A stretch of DNA of 21,048 nucleotides from an uncultured Oscillospiraceae bacterium (GTDB lineage: Bacteria > Bacillota > Clostridia > Oscillospirales > Oscillospiraceae). The notes beneath the pieces were generated by a model. That model worked only from the letters and a program-made list of their open reading frames with translations. It was not told the origin of the DNA and did not search any database. A program made the position numbers and the translations under genes. The stretch covers positions 1 through 21,048 of the forward strand of contig CAJUPG010000030.1 of assembly GCA_910588455.1 (NCBI GenBank), in the 5' to 3' direction. How positions within the stretch are numbered: position 1 is the stretch's first letter; each line of letters begins with the position of its first letter. Below are positions 13,491 to 21,048 of the stretch, piece after piece.

Positions 13491-14408
13491 ATGAAAAAGA
13501 AAACTTGTCTTGCCCTCTGTCTGGTCCTTTTGCTGCTGGCCTCCGCCTGCGGCGGCGGCGGTAATGCGACGGCCCCCTCCGGCGGAAATTCCCCCGCCGC
13601 CAGCGCCCCCGCCGAGACGGATTCCGGCTTCCAGGACTATGCGGAGGAACTTGTCACCGGAAGCGGCCAGATCGACAGCGCCGTCTACCAAAATCCCAAC
13701 GCCAAGCTCATCCGCCGGGCGGAGCTGAACATTCAGACCGAGCAGTTCGACCAGAGCGTGGAGGCTTTGAACAAGCTGGTCGGGGACTGCGGCGGCTACT
13801 TTGAAAACGCCTCCCTCTATGGCGGCGGCCGCCGGGACGCCTACGCCAGCCGGTCCGGGGAGTACGTGGTCCGGGTGCCGTCGGACAAGTACAGCCAGTT
13901 CTTTTCCGGGGCGGGGAACCTGGGCTATGTGACCAACAGCACCGAGAGCAGCGAGGACGTGGGCGAGCAGTATTATGACATCGAGGCCCGGCTTAAAACC
14001 CAGCGCACCAAGCAGGAGCGGCTGCTGGCTCTGCTGGAGAAGGCGGAGACCATGGAGGACATCATCGCCCTGGAGAGCGCCCTGTCCGAGGTGGAGTATC
14101 AGATCGAGTCCTACTCCTCCGACCTGAACCGCTATGACGGGCTCATCAATTTTGCCACCTTCCGCATTTACCTCAGCGAGGTGGGCCAGGTGACCCAGGA
14201 GGTGGGCAATACGGCTTCTCTGGGGGCGCAGATGCTGGCGGGCCTCCAGTCCAGCTTCCGGGGACTGGTCCAGGGCGGCCAGGACTTCCTGGTCTGGGTG
14301 AGCTACAATCTGTTCTTGTTCCTGTTCCTGGCCGCCGGCGTGGCTGCGGCCGCGGTGGTTGGAATCCGGGAGCATAAGCGCAAGAAGAACGACAAAAAAG
14401 AGGGTTAG
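13491..14408 (+). CDS. DUF4349 lipoprotein
   Basis: This is a 305-residue exported protein. The lipobox LASAC places the lipid-modified cysteine at residue 20, followed by a low-complexity Gly/Ala/Pro/Ser linker to about residue 45. The DUF4349 domain follows: KLIRRAELNIQTEQFDQSVEALNKLVGDCGGYFEN, VVRVPSDKYSQFFSGAGNLGYV, a coiled-coil section (LKTQRTKQERLLALLEKAETMEDIIALESALSEVEYQIES), then FATFRIYLSEV. A C-terminal transmembrane helix (about 272-295) precedes a basic KRKKNDKKEG tail, so the protein is held at the membrane at both ends. Function is unknown for the family. The ATG follows AAAAGGAGG. A 60-base AT-rich gap precedes it, but no convincing promoter was found. Confidence 0.88.
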   Translation: MKKKTCLALCLVLLLLASACGGGGNATAPSGGNSPAASAPAETDSGFQDYAEELVTGSGQIDSAVYQNPNAKLIRRAELNIQTEQFDQSVEALNKLVGDCGGYFENASLYGGGRRDAYASRSGEYVVRVPSDKYSQFFSGAGNLGYVTNSTESSEDVGEQYYDIEARLKTQRTKQERLLALLEKAETMEDIIALESALSEVEYQIESYSSDLNRYDGLINFATFRIYLSEVGQVTQEVGNTASLGAQMLAGLQSSFRGLVQGGQDFLVWVSYNLFLFLFLAAGVAAAAVVGIREHKRKKNDKKEG

Positions 14409-14424
14409 AAAGAACGGTGATTTT

Positions 14425-15201
14425 TTGAAGCTGGAACACAAATGCAGGATCGTCTCCAAGGAGACCCTGGGCGACGCGATTTTCATGGTCCTGGAGGTGG
14501 GGGATATGGTCCGCACCTCCTTCCGGGCGCCAGGCCAGTTCGTCCACATCAACTGCGGCCAGTCCCGGCTGCTGCGCCGGCCCATCTCCGTGTGCTCCTG
14601 CCAGGAGGACACGCCGGAGGACACCCTGTCCATTGCTTTTGAGGTCCGGGGAGAGGGCACCGCGTGGCTGGCCGGGCGCCCTGTGGGCCACAGCGTGGAT
14701 GTGCTGGGGCTGCTGGGCAACGGGTTCGACATCAATCCGGAGGGCCGCTATCTTCTGGTGGGGGGCGGCATCGGCGTACCCCCCATGCGGGGCTGCGCCC
14801 AGTACACTGGCGGCAGGTCCACCGCCGTTTTGGGCTTCCGCTCCAAGGAAAAAGCGGCGCTGCTGGATATTTTTGAGGGGGACTGCGCCAAAATTCTGGT
14901 GGCCACCGACGACGGTTCCCTGGGCCGCCACGGCTTTGTAGACGAGCTGGTCCGCCGGGAGCTGGCCCGGGACCGGGCCTATGACGGGGTGCTGGCCTGC
15001 GGGCCAAAGCCCATGCTCCGCAGCGTGGCAAAGGCCGCCGCCGAATCCGGCGTGCCCTGCCAGGTGTCTATGGAGGAGCGGATGGGCTGCGGCGTAGGGG
15101 CGTGCCTGGTGTGCGCCTGCGACATGGCGGACGGCACCCGGAAGCACGTGTGCAAGGACGGCCCGGTCTTTAAGGCGGAGGAGGTGGATTGGAATGCTTG
15201 A
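14425..15201 (+). CDS. pyrK: Dihydroorotate dehydrogenase B, electron-transfer subunit
   Basis: PyrK passes electrons from PyrD to NAD+ through FAD and a [2Fe-2S] cluster in pyrimidine synthesis. The 258-residue protein has the FAD motif RRPISV (51-56), the nucleotide-binding GGGIGVPPM (113-121) and the [2Fe-2S] cysteines C222, C227, C230 and C243 in CX4CX2CX12C. The start is taken as TTG at 14425, which gives the family-typical N-terminus; the ribosome site is weak (ACGGTGA) and no ATG in frame is better placed. Its end overlaps pyrD by eight bases, so the two subunits are translationally coupled. No other pyr genes are present in the window. Confidence 0.94.
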   Translation: MKLEHKCRIVSKETLGDAIFMVLEVGDMVRTSFRAPGQFVHINCGQSRLLRRPISVCSCQEDTPEDTLSIAFEVRGEGTAWLAGRPVGHSVDVLGLLGNGFDINPEGRYLLVGGGIGVPPMRGCAQYTGGRSTAVLGFRSKEKAALLDIFEGDCAKILVATDDGSLGRHGFVDELVRRELARDRAYDGVLACGPKPMLRSVAKAAAESGVPCQVSMEERMGCGVGACLVCACDMADGTRKHVCKDGPVFKAEEVDWNA

Positions 15202-16108
15202 CCTGTCTGTGAATCTGGCGGGGGTGACCCTGAAAAACCCCATAGTTGTGGCCTCCGGCACCTTTGGCTTTGGCCGGGAGTACGGTCGGTTCTACAACCT
15301 GTCGGAGCTGGGGGGCATCTGCGCCAAGGGGCTGACCCTCCACCGCCGGGAGGGCAACCCCGCCCCCCGCATTGCCGAAACCCCTATGGGTATTCTCAAC
15401 TCCGTGGGCCTGCAAAACCCCGGCGTGGACGGGTTTATCGCGGAGGAGCTGCCCTTTTTGCGGCAGTTTGATACAAAAGTCATTGCCAACATCTCTGGCA
15501 ATACCCCGGAGGAATATGGCATCATGTGCGAAAAGCTGGCGGACGCGGGGGTGGACATGATCGAGGTAAACATCTCCTGTCCCAATGTGAAGGCGGGGGG
15601 ACTGGCCTACGGCACCCGGCCGGATCTGGCCGCCGAGGTCACCGAAACCGCCAAAAAGCACGCCAAACAGGTTCCGGTGATGGTGAAGCTCTCCCCCAAC
15701 GTGACGGATATTACCGAAATCGCCCGGGCGGTGGAAGGGGCCGGGGCGGACGCGCTCTCCCTCATCAACACCCTGCGGGGAATGCGCATCGACGTAAACA
15801 CCCGCCGCCCGATTTTAAAGATGAACACCGGCGGACTGTCCGGCCCCGCGGTGCTGCCGGTGGCGGTGCGGATGGTCTGGGAGACGGCCCAGGCGGTAAA
15901 GCTCCCCATTCTGGGGATGGGGGGCGTGTCCAAGGGGGCGGACGCGGCCCAGCTGATGCTGGCGGGGGCCAGCGCCGTAGCCGTGGGGACGGCGCTGTTT
16001 GCCGATCCCTTTGCGCCCCTGAAGGTCCGGGACGGGCTGGCCCGGCTGGCCCGGCAGCAGGGGCTGGAAGCCGTCAGGGAGCTGACCGGCGGCGTAAAGC
16101 CCTGGTAA
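15194..16108 (+). CDS. pyrD: Dihydroorotate dehydrogenase B, catalytic subunit
   Basis: This is a class 1B dihydroorotate dehydrogenase of 304 residues. It oxidises dihydroorotate to orotate using FMN and hands the electrons to PyrK. The FMN-contact segments are ASGTFGFGREY (20-30), AKGLTL (44-49) and the C-terminal GMGGVSKGADAAQLMLAGASAVAVGTAL. The catalytic base is cysteine C129 in EVNISCPNV, as expected for class 1 enzymes, which use Cys where class 2 uses Ser. N68-S-V-G-L-Q-N is the substrate loop. The ATG at 15194 has GGAGGAGGTGG upstream inside pyrK. The pair with pyrK makes the call firm. Confidence 0.96.
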   Translation: MLDLSVNLAGVTLKNPIVVASGTFGFGREYGRFYNLSELGGICAKGLTLHRREGNPAPRIAETPMGILNSVGLQNPGVDGFIAEELPFLRQFDTKVIANISGNTPEEYGIMCEKLADAGVDMIEVNISCPNVKAGGLAYGTRPDLAAEVTETAKKHAKQVPVMVKLSPNVTDITEIARAVEGAGADALSLINTLRGMRIDVNTRRPILKMNTGGLSGPAVLPVAVRMVWETAQAVKLPILGMGGVSKGADAAQLMLAGASAVAVGTALFADPFAPLKVRDGLARLARQQGLEAVRELTGGVKPW

Positions 16109-16122
16109 GGAGGCGGTAAGCC

Positions 16123-16452
16123 ATGCTGGAGCATATGATTGAGCTATGTCTGCCGACCATCATTGGAATCTGTGAGCTGATGGGCATTTTTGTGGTGGCG
16201 GTGACCACCTGCCGGGCCTTTTGGCGGTACTGCTGGGGATTTGTCAAAAAAAATCCCTGCAACGTCAAATTTGATCTGGCCGACGGTCTGGCCACCAGCC
16301 TGGAATTCAAAATGGCGGCGGAGATTTTAAAAACCGTTCTGGTCCGGGACCTGAACGAGCTGATGGTATTAGGCGCGGTGATTTTACTGCGGGCCCTGCT
16401 GTCTCTGCTGATTCATGTGGAGATGAAGGGCGAGAAACACGAAAGCAGGTAA
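16123..16452 (+). CDS. DUF1622 membrane protein
   Basis: This 109-residue protein has a transmembrane helix at about residues 9-30 (CLPTIIGICELMGIFVVAVTT) and another at about 78-98 (LMVLGAVILLRALLSLLIHV). The segment LEFKMAAEILKTVLVRDLNEL (60-80) is characteristic of DUF1622, a family of small two- to three-span membrane proteins with no assigned role. The ATG follows AAGGAGG, 14 bases after pyrD. It lies four bases before the next gene, so it is probably part of the same transcript. Confidence 0.85.
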   Translation: MLEHMIELCLPTIIGICELMGIFVVAVTTCRAFWRYCWGFVKKNPCNVKFDLADGLATSLEFKMAAEILKTVLVRDLNELMVLGAVILLRALLSLLIHVEMKGEKHESR

Positions 16453-16456
16453 GAGT

Positions 16457-17461
16457 ATGACAACGATTTACTTAGTACGCCACGCCGAGGCCGAGGGCAA
16501 TCTGTACCGCCGCATTCACGGCTGGTACGACGCGCTGATTACCGACAGCGGGTTTCGGCAGATTGAGGCCCTGGAGCGGCGCTTTGCGGACGTTCCCATC
16601 GACGCGGTGTACTCCAGCGACTTATACCGGACCATGACCACCGCCCGCGCGGTCTATGTGCCCAAAAACCTCCCCCTCCGGACGGACCCGGACCTGCGGG
16701 AGATTAAAATGGGGGATCTGGAGGACGTGCCCTTCGGCCAGGCCCGCTGGGCGGACCCGGAGGATATGGCCCGGTTCAATCACAGCGACCCCGCCTGGCG
16801 GCGGCCCGGCGGGGAGGGATTTCAGGAGGTGGGGGAACGGCTCGTGCGGTCCCTCACCCGCATCGCCCGGGTCCACCCGGACCAGAGTGTGGCCGTATTC
16901 AGCCACGGCACCGCCATCCGGCAGGGGGTGGCCCGGATTCAAAACCTGCCCCCGGACCAGTGGCACACCCTGGGCCACAGCGACAACACCGCCGTGACCA
17001 AGCTGCTCTGGGACGGGTCTGCTTTTGCAGTGGACTACATCGGGGACGCCTCCCACGTGCCCGATGAGCTGTCCACCCTGAAAAAACAGCTCTGGTGGCG
17101 CAAGGACAGCAAGGCGGAGGACGTGAACCTGCGCTATGAGTCCCCCAGCCCCGGCCTCTGGCTGGCCTTCGCCGGGGACCGGCCCGCCGGGCGGCTGGAG
17201 CTGGAGCCGGACCGGGAGGCGGAGGAGCAGAACGGCCATATCGCCCATCTGGAGCTGGAGCCGGAATTCCGGGGCAGAAACCTGGGGGTGCAGCTGCTGG
17301 GGCAGGCGGTCTCTGTCTACCGCCCCCTGGGCCGCCGGTACTTACGCCTCTGTGGGGTGAACGAAGAAGCGTTGGGCTTTTTCCGGACCTATGGGTTCTA
17401 TAAGGTAGGGGAATGCGCCCAGGGGGACGTTTGGGAAAAATACATCGGCTATCACCGGTGA
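16457..17461 (+). CDS. Histidine phosphatase - GNAT acetyltransferase fusion
   Basis: This is a 334-residue two-domain protein. Residues 1 to about 190 form a histidine (phosphoglycerate mutase-like) phosphatase: RHAEAEGN at 8-15 with the phosphorylated H9, R58 in LYRTMTTA, acid E82 in LREIKMGD, and H150 in FSHGTAIR. Residues about 215-330 form a GNAT N-acetyltransferase-like domain: LELEPEFRGRNLGVQLLGQAV holds the acetyl-CoA pyrophosphate loop (RGRNLG), and ALGFFRTYGFYKVGE matches the family's last helix and strand. The two parts read through in one frame with no stop or ribosome site between them. The start ATG at 16457 is four bases after the previous gene, with AGCAGGTAAGAG upstream. The substrates are unknown; the phosphatase half alone would fit many sugar-phosphate or nucleotide phosphatases. 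Confidence 0.85.
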   Translation: MTTIYLVRHAEAEGNLYRRIHGWYDALITDSGFRQIEALERRFADVPIDAVYSSDLYRTMTTARAVYVPKNLPLRTDPDLREIKMGDLEDVPFGQARWADPEDMARFNHSDPAWRRPGGEGFQEVGERLVRSLTRIARVHPDQSVAVFSHGTAIRQGVARIQNLPPDQWHTLGHSDNTAVTKLLWDGSAFAVDYIGDASHVPDELSTLKKQLWWRKDSKAEDVNLRYESPSPGLWLAFAGDRPAGRLELEPDREAEEQNGHIAHLELEPEFRGRNLGVQLLGQAVSVYRPLGRRYLRLCGVNEEALGFFRTYGFYKVGECAQGDVWEKYIGYHR

Positions 17462-17474
17462 GGAGGACTGTGTT

Positions 17475-18800
17475 TTGGGTTATAAAATTGCGTTTGTGTC
17501 CCTGGGCTGCTCCAAGAATTTAATCAATACCGAACAGATGATGGCCCTGTGCCGCCAGGCGGGGCACCAGATCACCGGGGAAGCGGAGGGAGCGGACGTG
17601 GCCGTGCTGAACACCTGCGGCTTTATTGAGTCTGCCAAAATTGAGGCCATCGACAGCATTTTGCAGCTGGCCCAGCTCAAGCAGGAGGGGAAGCTGCAAA
17701 AGCTGCTGGTGGCCGGATGTCTCCCCCAGCGTTACCGGGAGGACATCGCCCAGGAGCTGCCGGAGGTGGACGGGATGCTGGGGGCTGGCAGCTACACCGA
17801 TGTGGTCCGGGCCGTGGAGAATGTGATGGCGGGAGGACGTCCGGAATATTTTGAGGATGTGCGTAAGGCCTATGACGACGGGGAGCGGGTGGTCACCACG
17901 CCCCCCTGGACGGCGTTTCTTAAAATCGCCGAGGGGTGCAGCAATGCCTGTGCCTTCTGCGTGATTCCCCGGATTCGGGGGCCCTACCGCAGCCGGAAGC
18001 AGGAGGCTCTGCTGGCGGAGGCCAAATCCCTGGCGGAACGGGGGGTGAAGGAGCTGATTGTCATCGCCCAGGACATCACCCGGTACGGCCAGGACCGGAA
18101 GGACGGGACCTCTCTGGCCACCCTGCTGAACGAGCTTTGCAAGCTGGATTTCCACTGGATCCGCCTGCACTACCTCTACCCCGAGGCGGTCACCGGCGAG
18201 CTGATTGAGACCATGGCCCGGCAGAAGAAAATTCTCCACTATGTGGACATTCCCATCCAGCACTGCAACGACGGCATTTTAAAATCCATGCGCCGCCGGA
18301 ACACCAAGCAGGACCTGCTGGACCTGTTCGCCAAGCTGCGCCAGGCCATGCCGGACGTGATTTTCCGCACCTCCCTCATCTGCGGCCTGCCCGGCGAGGG
18401 GGAGGCGGAATTTGAGGAGCTGTGCGAATTCCTCCAGGAGCAGAAGCTCCAGCGGGTGGGGGTGTTCCAGTTCTCCCCGGAGGAGGGGACCCTGGCCGCC
18501 AAAATGGAGGGCCAGGTGGACCCGGAGACCGCCGGGCACCGGGTGGAGCTGCTGCTGGATTTGCAGTCCCGGATTATGGACCAGTGGAACGAGAGCCAGC
18601 TGGGCCGGACTCTGGAGGTGCTGTGCGAGGGCTTCGACAGCCAGGCGGGGCTGTGGGCCGGGCGCAGCTACGCCGATTCGGCGGAGGTTGACGGCCGGGT
18701 GCTGTTCACCTCCCCGGAGCCGGTGGAGGCGGGGCGTTTTGTCTGGGTGCGGATCACCGGCAGCGCCGGCGGGGAGCTCACCGGCCAGATTCTGGAATGA
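17475..18800 (+). CDS. rimO: Ribosomal protein S12 methylthiotransferase
   Basis: RimO is a radical-SAM enzyme that methylthiolates the conserved Asp of ribosomal protein S12. The 441-residue protein has the N-terminal UPF0004 cluster cysteines C12, C48 and C82, the radical-SAM cluster C155, C159 and C162 in CSNACAFC, and a C-terminal TRAM domain (about 375-441). RimO rather than MiaB is supported by the VSLGCSKNLINTE start, PRIRGPYRSRK and the IRLHYLYPE segment. The start is TTG at 17475, eight bases after AGGAGG; no in-frame ATG precedes it. It is the last gene of the long plus-strand run. No hairpin terminator follows. Confidence 0.95.
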   Translation: MGYKIAFVSLGCSKNLINTEQMMALCRQAGHQITGEAEGADVAVLNTCGFIESAKIEAIDSILQLAQLKQEGKLQKLLVAGCLPQRYREDIAQELPEVDGMLGAGSYTDVVRAVENVMAGGRPEYFEDVRKAYDDGERVVTTPPWTAFLKIAEGCSNACAFCVIPRIRGPYRSRKQEALLAEAKSLAERGVKELIVIAQDITRYGQDRKDGTSLATLLNELCKLDFHWIRLHYLYPEAVTGELIETMARQKKILHYVDIPIQHCNDGILKSMRRRNTKQDLLDLFAKLRQAMPDVIFRTSLICGLPGEGEAEFEELCEFLQEQKLQRVGVFQFSPEEGTLAAKMEGQVDPETAGHRVELLLDLQSRIMDQWNESQLGRTLEVLCEGFDSQAGLWAGRSYADSAEVDGRVLFTSPEPVEAGRFVWVRITGSAGGELTGQILE

Positions 18801-18930
18801 AAATTTGATTGCGTAAATTGTATGCAAAAGATGCAAAACTTACTTGATAAAAAAGTGTAGATTTGTGCAAAGAGATATGATATGATAAAGCGGCTGCTGC
18901 GAAAAAAATCGAGGGAGGTCGATCCATATT
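18801..18930 (+). promoter_or_regulatory. AT-rich regulatory gap before the NuoE-type gene
   Basis: This 130-base AT-rich stretch separates rimO from the electron-transfer operon. It contains overlapping TATGAT sequences (18876-18886) that could be -10 elements, but no well-spaced -35. A nine-base motif occurs three times: ATGCAAAAG (18822-18830), ATGCAAAAC (18831-18839) and GTGCAAAGA (18865-18873). These could be regulator sites. A promoter is likely here from context, although the exact one is not resolved. Confidence 0.45.
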
Positions 18931-19419
18931 ATGTCAAATATTATCTCTATGGACCGGGTTGAGCAGATTATTGACTCCTATGGGTGTCAAAAGGCGAATC
19001 TGATCGCCATCATGCAGGACATCCAGAGCGAGTACAAATATCTGCGGGCCGACGTGCTGGAGCGCATCGCCGAAAAGCTGGGCATCAGCGTGGCCAAGGT
19101 CTACAGCGTCGCGACATTTTACGAGAATTTTTCCCTGGAGGCCAAGGGGAAATACATCATCAAGGTCTGCGATGGTACGGCCTGCCATGTGCGCAAATCC
19201 CAGCCCATTTTCAACGCCATCAGCGAGTATCTGGAGCTGGAGGGCAAGCAGAAAACCTCTGCCGACGGGCTGTTCACCCTGGAGACGGTGGCCTGTCTGG
19301 GGGCCTGCGGCCTGGCCCCGGTGGTGACCATCAACGACGAGGTACACGCCAAGATGTCCCCTGAGCTGGCCATCGACCTGCTGGAGCAGCTGCGAAAGGA
19401 GGAGCGCGCCAATGGCTAA
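18931..19419 (+). CDS. NuoE-type [2Fe-2S] subunit (Hnd/Hyd hydrogenase or NADH dehydrogenase-like)
   Basis: This is a 162-residue thioredoxin-like ferredoxin of the 24-kDa/NuoE family. The [2Fe-2S] ligands are C80 and C85 (CDGTAC) and C122 and C126 (CLGAC). The N-terminal helical part contains SVAKVYSVATFYENF, a typical NuoE signature. In fermentative Firmicutes this subunit is HndA/HydC of NAD(P)-linked, often electron-bifurcating, [FeFe]-hydrogenases; no membrane complex I genes are visible here. The GGAGG site lies 12 bases from the ATG, somewhat far, but no better start exists. It overlaps the next gene by eight bases, so the two subunits are coupled. Whether the complex is a hydrogenase depends on genes to the right of the window. 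Confidence 0.9.
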   Translation: MSNIISMDRVEQIIDSYGCQKANLIAIMQDIQSEYKYLRADVLERIAEKLGISVAKVYSVATFYENFSLEAKGKYIIKVCDGTACHVRKSQPIFNAISEYLELEGKQKTSADGLFTLETVACLGACGLAPVVTINDEVHAKMSPELAIDLLEQLRKEERANG

Positions 19420-21048
19420 ATTGACCAGAGAACAATTTCAGGTGCTGCGCATCAAGTCTGAGGAGGCCCTGCGCTGCCAGAAGAAGCAGGTACTCATCTG
19501 CGCCGGCACCGGCTGCATCGCCGGCGGCTCCCTGCAAATCTACGACTATATCAAATCGGAGTGTGAGCGCCGGGGACTGGACGTGTACGTGGGCCTCCAG
19601 GAAGAGAGCCAGAAGGAGGACGTGCGGGAGCCCAAGGGCGACGGCCTCTATCTGAAGCGCAGCGGCTGTCACGGGTTCTGCGAGATGGGTCCCCTGCTGC
19701 ACATCGAGCCCCAGGGCATCATGTATATCCACGTAAAGCCCGAGGACTGCGACGAGATTATTGAGCAGACCATCATCGGCGGGCAGGTGATTCCCCGTCT
19801 GCTTTATGAGCTGGATGGCAAGACCTACGCCAAGCACGAGGAAATTCCCTTCTACGAGAAGCAGCACCGGATGGTCCTGCACAACTGCGGCACCACCGAC
19901 GCGGAGGACATAAACGAGTACATTGCCCGGGGCGGCTACGCGGCCCTGGAAAAAGCCCTGTTCCACATGACCCGGGAGCAGATCTGTCAGGAAATCAGCG
20001 ACTCCGGCCTCCGGGGCCGTGGCGGCGGCGGCTTCCCCGCCGGCCGGAAGTGGGACAGCGTGCGCAAGCAGCCCGAGGGCAAAAAATACGTGGTCTGCAA
20101 CGGCGACGAGGGAGACCCCGGCGCGTTTATGGACCGGTCCATCATGGAAGGAAACCCCCACTCCGTCATTGAGGGAATGCTCATCGCCGGCGTGGCGGCG
20201 GGCAGCGACGAGGGCTATATCTACGTCCGGGCCGAGTACCCCCTGGCGGTCTCCCGGCTGAAAACCGCCATCGCCAAGGCGGAGGAGCTGGGGCTGCTGG
20301 GGGACAACATCCTGGGCAGCGGCTTCTCCTTCCGCCTCCACGTGAACCGGGGGGCCGGGGCCTTTGTGTGCGGCGAGGGCAGCGCCCTGACCGCCTCCAT
20401 CGAGGGCAACCGGGGTATGCCCCGGGTGAAGCCCCCCCGGACCGTGGAACAGGGCCTGTGGGCCCGGCCCACGGTGCTGAACAACGTGGAGACCTTCTCC
20501 AACGTGCCTCTGATTATTCAGAACGGCTCCGGCTGGTACAAAACCATCGGTACGGAGAGCTCCCCGGGCACCAAGGCCTTTGCTTTGACGGGCAACGTGG
20601 TGAACACGGGGCTGATTGAAGTGCCCATGGGCACCACCCTGCGGGAGATTATCTTCGACATCGGCGGCGGCATCAAGGACGGCAAGCAGTTCAAGGCCGT
20701 GCAGATCGGAGGGCCCTCCGGCGGCTGTCTGACGGAGGAGCACCTGGATATGCCCCTGGACTTCGACTCCCTGAAAAAAGTGGGGGCCATGATTGGCTCC
20801 GGCGGTCTGGTGGTCATGGACGAGGACACCTGCATGGTAGAGGTGGCCCGGTTTTTCATGAACTTTACCCAGAACGAATCCTGCGGCAAGTGCGTCCCCT
20901 GCCGGGAGGGCACCCGCCGGATGCTGGAGATTCTGACCCGCATCGTCAACAATGAGGGCTCTCTGGAGGATCTGGACCTGCTGGAGGAGCTGTCCTCCAC
21001 CATCAGCGAGACCGCCCTGTGCGGCCTGGGCCAGTCCGCCTGCAAGCC
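19412..21048 (+). CDS. NuoF-type FMN/Fe-S subunit with N-terminal [2Fe-2S] domain, partial (runs off right edge)
   Basis: The first 545 residues of an NADH-binding flavoprotein subunit (HydB/HndC-like) are visible; the end is outside the window. An N-terminal thioredoxin-like [2Fe-2S] domain has C30, C35, C86 and C90. The FMN/NAD site includes GLRGRGGGGFPAGRKW (199-214) and CNGDEGDPGAF. An SLBB domain follows, then a [4Fe-4S] site with C491, C494 and C497 (CGKCVPC) and C537. The family usually continues into a two-cluster ferredoxin domain. The start ATG at 19412 overlaps the upstream stop by eight bases, with AAAGGAGG upstream. The role would be oxidising NAD(P)H or reducing NAD(P)+ within a bifurcating hydrogenase or related complex. 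Confidence 0.93.
   Translation, partial: MAKLTREQFQVLRIKSEEALRCQKKQVLICAGTGCIAGGSLQIYDYIKSECERRGLDVYVGLQEESQKEDVREPKGDGLYLKRSGCHGFCEMGPLLHIEPQGIMYIHVKPEDCDEIIEQTIIGGQVIPRLLYELDGKTYAKHEEIPFYEKQHRMVLHNCGTTDAEDINEYIARGGYAALEKALFHMTREQICQEISDSGLRGRGGGGFPAGRKWDSVRKQPEGKKYVVCNGDEGDPGAFMDRSIMEGNPHSVIEGMLIAGVAAGSDEGYIYVRAEYPLAVSRLKTAIAKAEELGLLGDNILGSGFSFRLHVNRGAGAFVCGEGSALTASIEGNRGMPRVKPPRTVEQGLWARPTVLNNVETFSNVPLIIQNGSGWYKTIGTESSPGTKAFALTGNVVNTGLIEVPMGTTLREIIFDIGGGIKDGKQFKAVQIGGPSGGCLTEEHLDMPLDFDSLKKVGAMIGSGGLVVMDEDTCMVEVARFFMNFTQNESCGKCVPCREGTRRMLEILTRIVNNEGSLEDLDLLEELSSTISETALCGLGQSACK

Noticed and set aside
18801..18930. Rex-type operator upstream of the NuoE-type gene
   Set aside because: TTGTGCAAAG and similar bases lack the inverted TTGTTAA/TTAACAA arms expected for Rex.
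19331..20743. A 470-codon open frame antisense to the NuoF-type gene
   Set aside because: It is a GC-driven mirror of a clearly recognisable protein, with no recognisable domain of its own.

Overview
The window is a gene-dense, GC-rich bacterial chromosome segment. It most likely comes from a gut Firmicute of the Oscillospiraceae (Flavonifractor/Lawsonibacter-like). This is inferred from the mix of high GC, strong AGGAGG ribosome sites, a T-box-controlled leuA, an S-layer-homology lysozyme, PyrK/PyrD-type pyrimidine synthesis and NuoE/NuoF-type (Hnd/Hyd) hydrogenase subunits. No rRNA, tRNA, CRISPR array, transposase or integrase was seen.

Layout. (1) 1-1505: a YqeG-type HAD phosphatase gene runs off the left edge on the minus strand. 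Divergent from it are an unrecognised TIM-barrel-like protein and a YciI-type protein, closed by a hairpin terminator. (2) 1511-3543: leuA on the minus strand with a complete T-box leader (promoter, stem I with a probable CUG leucine specifier, T-box sequence, terminator). (3) 3584-5093: a secreted SLH-GH25 lysozyme. (4) 5050-5724: a small AT-rich patch with divergent ribbon-helix-helix and XRE regulators. It is bounded on both sides by near-identical copies of a gene end plus terminator, which suggests an insertion or duplication. (5) 5739-8417: a two-gene unit made of a cytoplasmic ParB-fold/BMP-type binding-protein fusion and a translationally coupled metallophosphoesterase. (6) 8426-9735: glyA on the minus strand, convergent with unit 5 through a shared terminator. 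(7) 9805-18800: a long co-directional run of nth, DUF2500, YczE-like membrane protein, unknown anchored protein, rarA, DUF4349 lipoprotein, pyrK, pyrD, DUF1622, histidine phosphatase-GNAT fusion and rimO. Many of its genes overlap or lie a few bases apart. (8) 18931-21048: the first two genes of a NuoE/NuoF-type electron-transfer operon, the second cut by the right edge.

How the genes relate. Most are housekeeping: leucine and one-carbon/glycine metabolism, pyrimidine synthesis, base-excision and replication-fork repair, ribosomal protein modification, and fermentative NAD(P)H/hydrogen electron transfer. The least ordinary parts are the ParB-BMP fusion with its coupled phosphoesterase, the bounded RHH/XRE patch, and the phosphatase-acetyltransferase fusion. 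None is proven to be a new system; each can be tested by neighbourhood and structure comparison.
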